A stretch of DNA of 9,715 bases from ANME-2 cluster archaeon (GTDB lineage Archaea; Halobacteriota; Methanosarcinia; Methanosarcinales; Methanogasteraceae), in the NCBI GenBank assembly GCA_003601535.1, contig PIXW01000249.1, forward strand, positions 1-9,715. Direction: 5' to 3'. Within the stretch, counting starts at the first letter, position 1. Each line of letters begins with the position of its first letter. The notes under the pieces are model-generated. The model was not told the DNA's origin and searched no databases. It saw only the letters and a program-made list of their open reading frames with translations. Shown here in pieces: positions 6,436 to 9,715 of the stretch. Position numbers and translations under genes: made by a program.

Positions 6436-8409
6436 TCACACCAGCGAGGCAACATCCAGTATCATAATCACCCTACCGTCACCGAGGATGGTAGCGCCAG
6501 CGAATCCTTTAATTCCCGCGAGCATCCCATTGAGGGACTTGATCGCTATCTCCTGCTGCCCGACCAGTGAATCCACCACGAGTCCGATATGCTGCCCGCC
6601 GCGATCGACCACCACTGCTGTAACATCTTCGTGTCCATTTTCAGCATGGATTCCAAAGATATCGTGTACCCACACGAGCGGCAGCACATTCCCTCGCAGT
6701 GTCGTGAGGTGCTGCTGCCCCATCGTTCTGATGCTGCCCACCGGAACGCTGATCGTCTCGAGAACGCTGCTGATCGGTACAGCATACACACTATTAGCGA
6801 CCTCCACGAGCAGTGCCTGGATGATCGCCATCGTGAGCGGGAGTTGCATTGTTACAGTGGTACCGACGCCGATCTCTGATCTGAGGTTCACACTGCCACC
6901 GAGTGCTTCGATACTGGTCTTCACCACATCCATGCCAACGCCCCTGCCAGAGACATCGGTTATTGTTTCTGCGGTGGAAAAACCAGGAGTAAAGATCAGT
7001 GAGAGTGCATTTTCATCGCTCAACGCATCCGCTTCCTCCTTCTTCAGGATTCCTTTTTCAACAGATTTTGCGCGTATCTTCGCGGGATCAATGCCTGCCC
7101 CATCATCGGCAACCTCGATCTTCACATGATTCTTCTCTCTCTGCGCGATCAACTTGATCACTCCTGTTCCTGGCTTACCTTTCTTCTCCCTCTCCTCTGG
7201 AGCTTCGATACCATGATCAACGCAGTTTCTGAGCAGATGTATCAGTGGCTCACCTACCTCATCCAGCACCGTTCGATCGAGTTCGATCTCATTTCCTTCG
7301 ATGATCAGTTCAATATTCTTATTCTTCTTCTTTGCCAGATCACGCACCATTCTTGGAAATCGATTGAATATCTGATCAACAGCCACCATCCGCATCTGCA
7401 TGACCTCATCACGCAGATCATTGGTCAGTCTGTCGATGTTGGATATGGTTTCGTCCAGTTCCTTGATCTGGTGTGTCGATTGAATCTGCAGAAGCCTGAT
7501 CTTGTTGATAACAAGTTCTCCGACCATGTTCACAAACGAATCCAGTTTTTCTATGTTGACGCGTACACTCTGCACACTTCGAACAACTTCCGGCTTCTTT
7601 TTTGGTTTGCCGGGTTTTTCAGGCTCAACGGATTTTGATTCACCGGTCTTCTTCTCTGATTCTGATTCCAGTGGCAGTACATCCACCTGTGCAACCTCAT
7701 TGATCTGTTCGATCGATCTCCTGATCGCACCGCCGTCCTCGTTCGTGCCGATGATCACATCGAATTCGCTATCAAACGCACCGTCCTCGATCTTCTCAGC
7801 ATCTGGCGTGGTTGAAAGGATCTCTGCATGCTCATCGATGGTTTTCAGGATCATCACAGCACGAACCGATTTCAGAGCACAGGTCTCTTCAAGCCGTATC
7901 TTCAGTTTGAATGCAGAAAGACCTCGATCTACCGCCTCACCTGCTTTCTCCTTCTCTTCTTCACTGAACACAACAATCCGGTCATCTGCCGGTGGTTTTT
8001 GAGACTCCTCTGACTCGCTCTTCTCTTCACCTCCGGTCAGCAGACCATCCAGATGGCTCACCAGTTCGGAGACATCGACATCATACTTCTCCTCGGTATC
8101 GATTGCATCGATCATGATCTCAAGCGCATCAAAGCAACCGAACAGCGTATCCAGCCCCTCTGATGTTGCCTCGATCTCGCCATTGCGGATCGCATCGAGC
8201 ACGTTCTCCATCCGGTGCGTCAGGGTGTTCACATCCGTGTACCCCATCGTTGCGGATGAGCCTTTCAGGGTATGTGCTGCCCGAAAGATATTATTTAAAA
8301 GATCCATATTGGATCTGTCATGCTCTAAATCGAGAAGTGATTGATTTAATATCTGCAGATGCTCTCTTGCCTCGTTTACAAATTCTCCCCTGTATTCGGA
8401 CATATCCAT
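6436..8409 (-). CDS. cheA: Chemotaxis sensor histidine kinase CheA
   Basis: This 657-residue kinase has all five CheA domains. P1 (about 1-120) carries the phosphorylated His, H46, in AAHTLKGSS. Next come an acidic linker, P2 for CheY/CheB docking (about 165-250), a Lys/Pro linker and P3, the dimerisation helices (about 280-345). P4, the ATP-binding domain, shows N box LLRNCVDHGIE with N395, G1 VADDGAGID, F box IFTPGFST and G2 GRGVGMD. P5 (from about 526) is the CheW-like regulatory domain. It autophosphorylates in receptor arrays and passes phosphate to CheY and CheB. The frame stays open upstream to a TTG at 8427, but the ATG at 8409 is preferred: GGGGGT lies seven bases upstream. A second ATG at 8403 is also possible. 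The gene follows cheB after 38 nt. No CheW partner is encoded in the window. Confidence 0.97.
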   Translation of the reverse strand: MDMSEYRGEFVNEAREHLQILNQSLLDLEHDRSNMDLLNNIFRAAHTLKGSSATMGYTDVNTLTHRMENVLDAIRNGEIEATSEGLDTLFGCFDALEIMIDAIDTEEKYDVDVSELVSHLDGLLTGGEEKSESEESQKPPADDRIVVFSEEEKEKAGEAVDRGLSAFKLKIRLEETCALKSVRAVMILKTIDEHAEILSTTPDAEKIEDGAFDSEFDVIIGTNEDGGAIRRSIEQINEVAQVDVLPLESESEKKTGESKSVEPEKPGKPKKKPEVVRSVQSVRVNIEKLDSFVNMVGELVINKIRLLQIQSTHQIKELDETISNIDRLTNDLRDEVMQMRMVAVDQIFNRFPRMVRDLAKKKNKNIELIIEGNEIELDRTVLDEVGEPLIHLLRNCVDHGIEAPEEREKKGKPGTGVIKLIAQREKNHVKIEVADDGAGIDPAKIRAKSVEKGILKKEEADALSDENALSLIFTPGFSTAETITDVSGRGVGMDVVKTSIEALGGSVNLRSEIGVGTTVTMQLPLTMAIIQALLVEVANSVYAVPISSVLETISVPVGSIRTMGQQHLTTLRGNVLPLVWVHDIFGIHAENGHEDVTAVVVDRGGQHIGLVVDSLVGQQEIAIKSLNGMLAGIKGFAGATILGDGRVIMILDVASLV

Positions 8410-8447
8410 TATCAGTACCCCCAACAACCATTTCCAACCGGATCATA

Positions 8448-9449
8448 TTAACATTTTCGCAGTACCTCGATGGGTATCTGTGATAATGATACCACTCTAT
8501 TCACACACCCGGTTTTGTACGCTTCCTGCGGCATGCCGTACACCACACAGGAATCCTCATCCTGTGCGATGACAAATCCTCCGTTCTTCTTGATCGCCAC
8601 AACCCCATCGCTACCATCGCCCCCCATTCCGGTCATGATAACCCCGATCACATTCGATTTATAGACATCAGCAGCAGAGATCATCATCGGATCGACCGCG
8701 GGTCTGACCCCGTGCACCTTTGGTTTCTTGTTCAGGTGCACCCTGCCATCACTGCCAGCAGTGATATGATAATCACCTGGAGCGAGGAGCGCAAGTCCCT
8801 GCCGGATTTTATCCCCTTCTTTTGCCTCCCTGACCGTGATCTCGGATTCAGTATTCAGCCTCTCTGCAAACGTCGCTGTAAAACCAGCAGGCATGTGCTG
8901 CACGATCAGCATCGGAGGTGTATCTGCTGGAAAGCGGGGGATGATCTCTGCCAGTGCGGAAGGTCCTCCTGTGGACGTCCCAATCACAATAAGTCTTGTT
9001 TTTGCTCTGGGTGTGTATCTCAGCGGCACTCGTTTTCGTTGCGTATGTTTTCTGAGTCTCGCATGTACTGCTGCTTTTACCTTCTCGATCAGTTCGTGAC
9101 CGACCTTTCTCACATCGAGCGAGATCGCACCAGATGGTTTCGGCACATAATCCACTGCTCCGAGATCGAGTGCCTTTAACGTGGCATCCGCACCCCTCTG
9201 CGTCAGTGTGCTGAGCATGATTATCGGCACAGGGCATTCACGCATGATGTGTTCAAGTGCGGTGAGCCCATCCATACGAGGCATCTCGATGTCCATCGTG
9301 ACCGCATCCGGTTTCAATTCCTTTATCTTCTCGATAGCCTCGATTCCATTCCTTGCGATATCACAGACCTCGATCTCTGGATCGGAATTCAGCACATCTG
9401 ACACGATCTTCCGCATGAATATCGAATCATCCACAACCAGTACTCTCAA
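8448..9449 (-). CDS. cheB: Chemotaxis response regulator methylesterase/deamidase CheB (TTG start)
   Basis: This 333-residue CheB joins an N-terminal receiver (1-125) to a C-terminal methylesterase. The receiver has D7-D8 (VVDDS), phospho-acceptor D53 (AVTMDIEMP), S80 (MLSTLT) and K104 (VPKPSG). The esterase has catalytic S159 (IGTSTGG), H185 (IVQHMP) and D278 (TGMGGDGS). Phosphorylated CheB removes receptor methyl groups and deamidates glutamines. The start is a TTG at 9449-9447: it yields the canonical beginning MRVLVVDDS, and no in-frame ATG or GTG occurs between it and the upstream stop 30 bases further. GGGTGAG at 9453-9459 is a modest ribosome site. This is the first gene of the che operon. 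Confidence 0.96.
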   Translation of the reverse strand: MRVLVVDDSIFMRKIVSDVLNSDPEIEVCDIARNGIEAIEKIKELKPDAVTMDIEMPRMDGLTALEHIMRECPVPIIMLSTLTQRGADATLKALDLGAVDYVPKPSGAISLDVRKVGHELIEKVKAAVHARLRKHTQRKRVPLRYTPRAKTRLIVIGTSTGGPSALAEIIPRFPADTPPMLIVQHMPAGFTATFAERLNTESEITVREAKEGDKIRQGLALLAPGDYHITAGSDGRVHLNKKPKVHGVRPAVDPMMISAADVYKSNVIGVIMTGMGGDGSDGVVAIKKNGGFVIAQDEDSCVVYGMPQEAYKTGCVNRVVSLSQIPIEVLRKC

Positions 9450-9465
9450 ACTCTCACCCGGTGTA

Positions 9466-9715
9466 TTATCGGATACCGGTCAATAAATAGTTTGTGGGTA
9501 CATATTTTTCGGCTCTCTCTACAATTCGCGTTGCAAGAATCCGTAGATGAATCATACCAAGGTAATCCGTCACCGGTGCCTTCAGGAAACTAATAACGCT
9601 CCGCATCAGGAGGCTGGATACCCATCTCTGAATACGTGAGATGCGGCTTAGTGTAGCACCGGGGCAGCCGTGACAGATTTTCGCTGGAAAAATTAACACC
9701 GCCCCAGCACGCAAA
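9466..9715 (-). CDS. Doubtful partial reading frame upstream of cheB
   Basis: One minus-strand frame is open from the window edge to a TAA at 9466-9468, about 82 codons, ending 16 nt before the cheB start, which would suit an operon partner. Against it, the product is poor in acidic residues, unlike every other gene here, matches no family I recognise, and covers likely promoter elements. Other frames in this 250-bp stretch are closed or equally unconvincing. It is listed so the right edge is not left blank; it may well be non-coding leader DNA. Confidence 0.18.
   Translation of the reverse strand, partial: LRAGAVLIFPAKICHGCPGATLSRISRIQRWVSSLLMRSVISFLKAPVTDYLGMIHLRILATRIVERAEKYVPTNYLLTGIR
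9482..9513 (-). promoter_or_regulatory. Candidate promoter(s) for the cheBADRFYCC operon
   Basis: Two TATA-like elements lie upstream of cheB on the minus strand. The first, CCGAAAAATATGTA (about 9499-9512), looks like a BRE followed by a TATA box and would start transcription near 9482, giving a leader of about 33 nt. The second, TATTTATT (9482-9489), would give a leader of only about 10 nt. Either fits archaeal spacing. Both overlap a weak reading frame that runs to 9466, so they count as promoters only if that frame is not a gene. Confidence 0.35.
9601..9646. repeat. Overlapping inverted repeats forming two alternative stems
   Basis: CATCTC at 9623-9628 pairs with GAGATG at 9638-9643 across a 9-base loop. 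CCGCATC at 9601-9607 pairs perfectly with GATGCGG at 9640-9646. The two stems share 9640-9643 and so exclude each other in a transcript. They lie about 150-200 bp upstream of cheB. Confidence 0.4.

Noticed and set aside
6416..7129. Long forward frame (237 codons) opposite cheA
   Set aside because: Its product is low-complexity Ser/Thr/Pro/Ile sequence, the usual antisense shadow of a real gene; the minus strand carries clear CheA P4 and P5 motifs over the same bases.
7126..8002. Forward frames opposite the cheA P1-P3 region
   Set aside because: They are antisense to well-conserved CheA domains, show no family motifs and have no convincing ribosome sites.
8410..8427. Six-codon N-terminal extension of CheA from a TTG
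   Set aside because: The ATG at 8409 is seven bases downstream of GGGGGT and gives the normal short lead-in to the P1 domain; the extension would bury that ribosome site inside the coding region.
9540..9715. Possible tRNA or tRNA-like fragment because of several short stems
   Set aside because: No T-loop consensus, no acceptor stem pairing and no anticodon arm arrangement could be assembled.
1..9715. CRISPR array or phage defence cassette
   Set aside because: No regularly spaced repeats and no nuclease, helicase or toxin-like genes; the only direct repeat is the duplicated cheC tail.

Overview
The window looks archaeal, most likely from a motile methanogen-related euryarchaeote. Three points support this: a taxis protein CheF, known only from archaea, between cheR and cheY; an FAD-dependent geranylgeranyl-reductase family protein, as used in archaeal membrane-lipid biosynthesis; and purine-rich Shine-Dalgarno sites with TATA/BRE-like promoter elements. 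No finer taxonomic placement is possible from what can be seen.

Layout. On the plus strand lie the last 46 codons of an unidentified protein (1-141), a geranylgeranyl-reductase family flavoprotein whose ATG directly abuts the preceding stop (142-1317), a 359-bp gap holding what looks like a decayed transposase fragment and an 11-bp perfect inverted repeat (1318-1676), and a three-helix membrane protein with a large cytosolic domain (1677-2645). Everything from 2632 to 9449 is on the minus strand and forms one compact chemotaxis operon, transcribed right to left in the order cheB-cheA-cheD-cheR-cheF-cheY-cheC-cheC. The last cheC and the membrane-protein gene converge and overlap by 14 bp. The right edge (9450-9715) is the leader region of cheB; it has promoter-like elements, a small inverted-repeat cluster and no convincing gene.

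How it works together. CheA phosphorylates CheY and CheB. CheR methylates receptors, while CheB demethylates or deamidates them and CheD deamidates them. CheC-type phosphatases remove phosphate from CheY-P and can bind CheD. CheF connects CheY to the archaellum motor. Catalytic residues of CheA, CheB, CheD, CheY and CheR are all visible. No CheW and no receptor (MCP) gene is in the window, so these must lie elsewhere. Both CheC copies keep only the second of the two phosphatase motifs seen in classical CheC, and they look like a tandem duplication.

Nothing here clearly amounts to an undescribed system. The items most worth a second look are the membrane protein of 1677-2645 that converges on the operon, the duplicated half-active CheC pair, the winged-helix-like tail on CheF, and the decayed insertion remnant with its inverted repeat.
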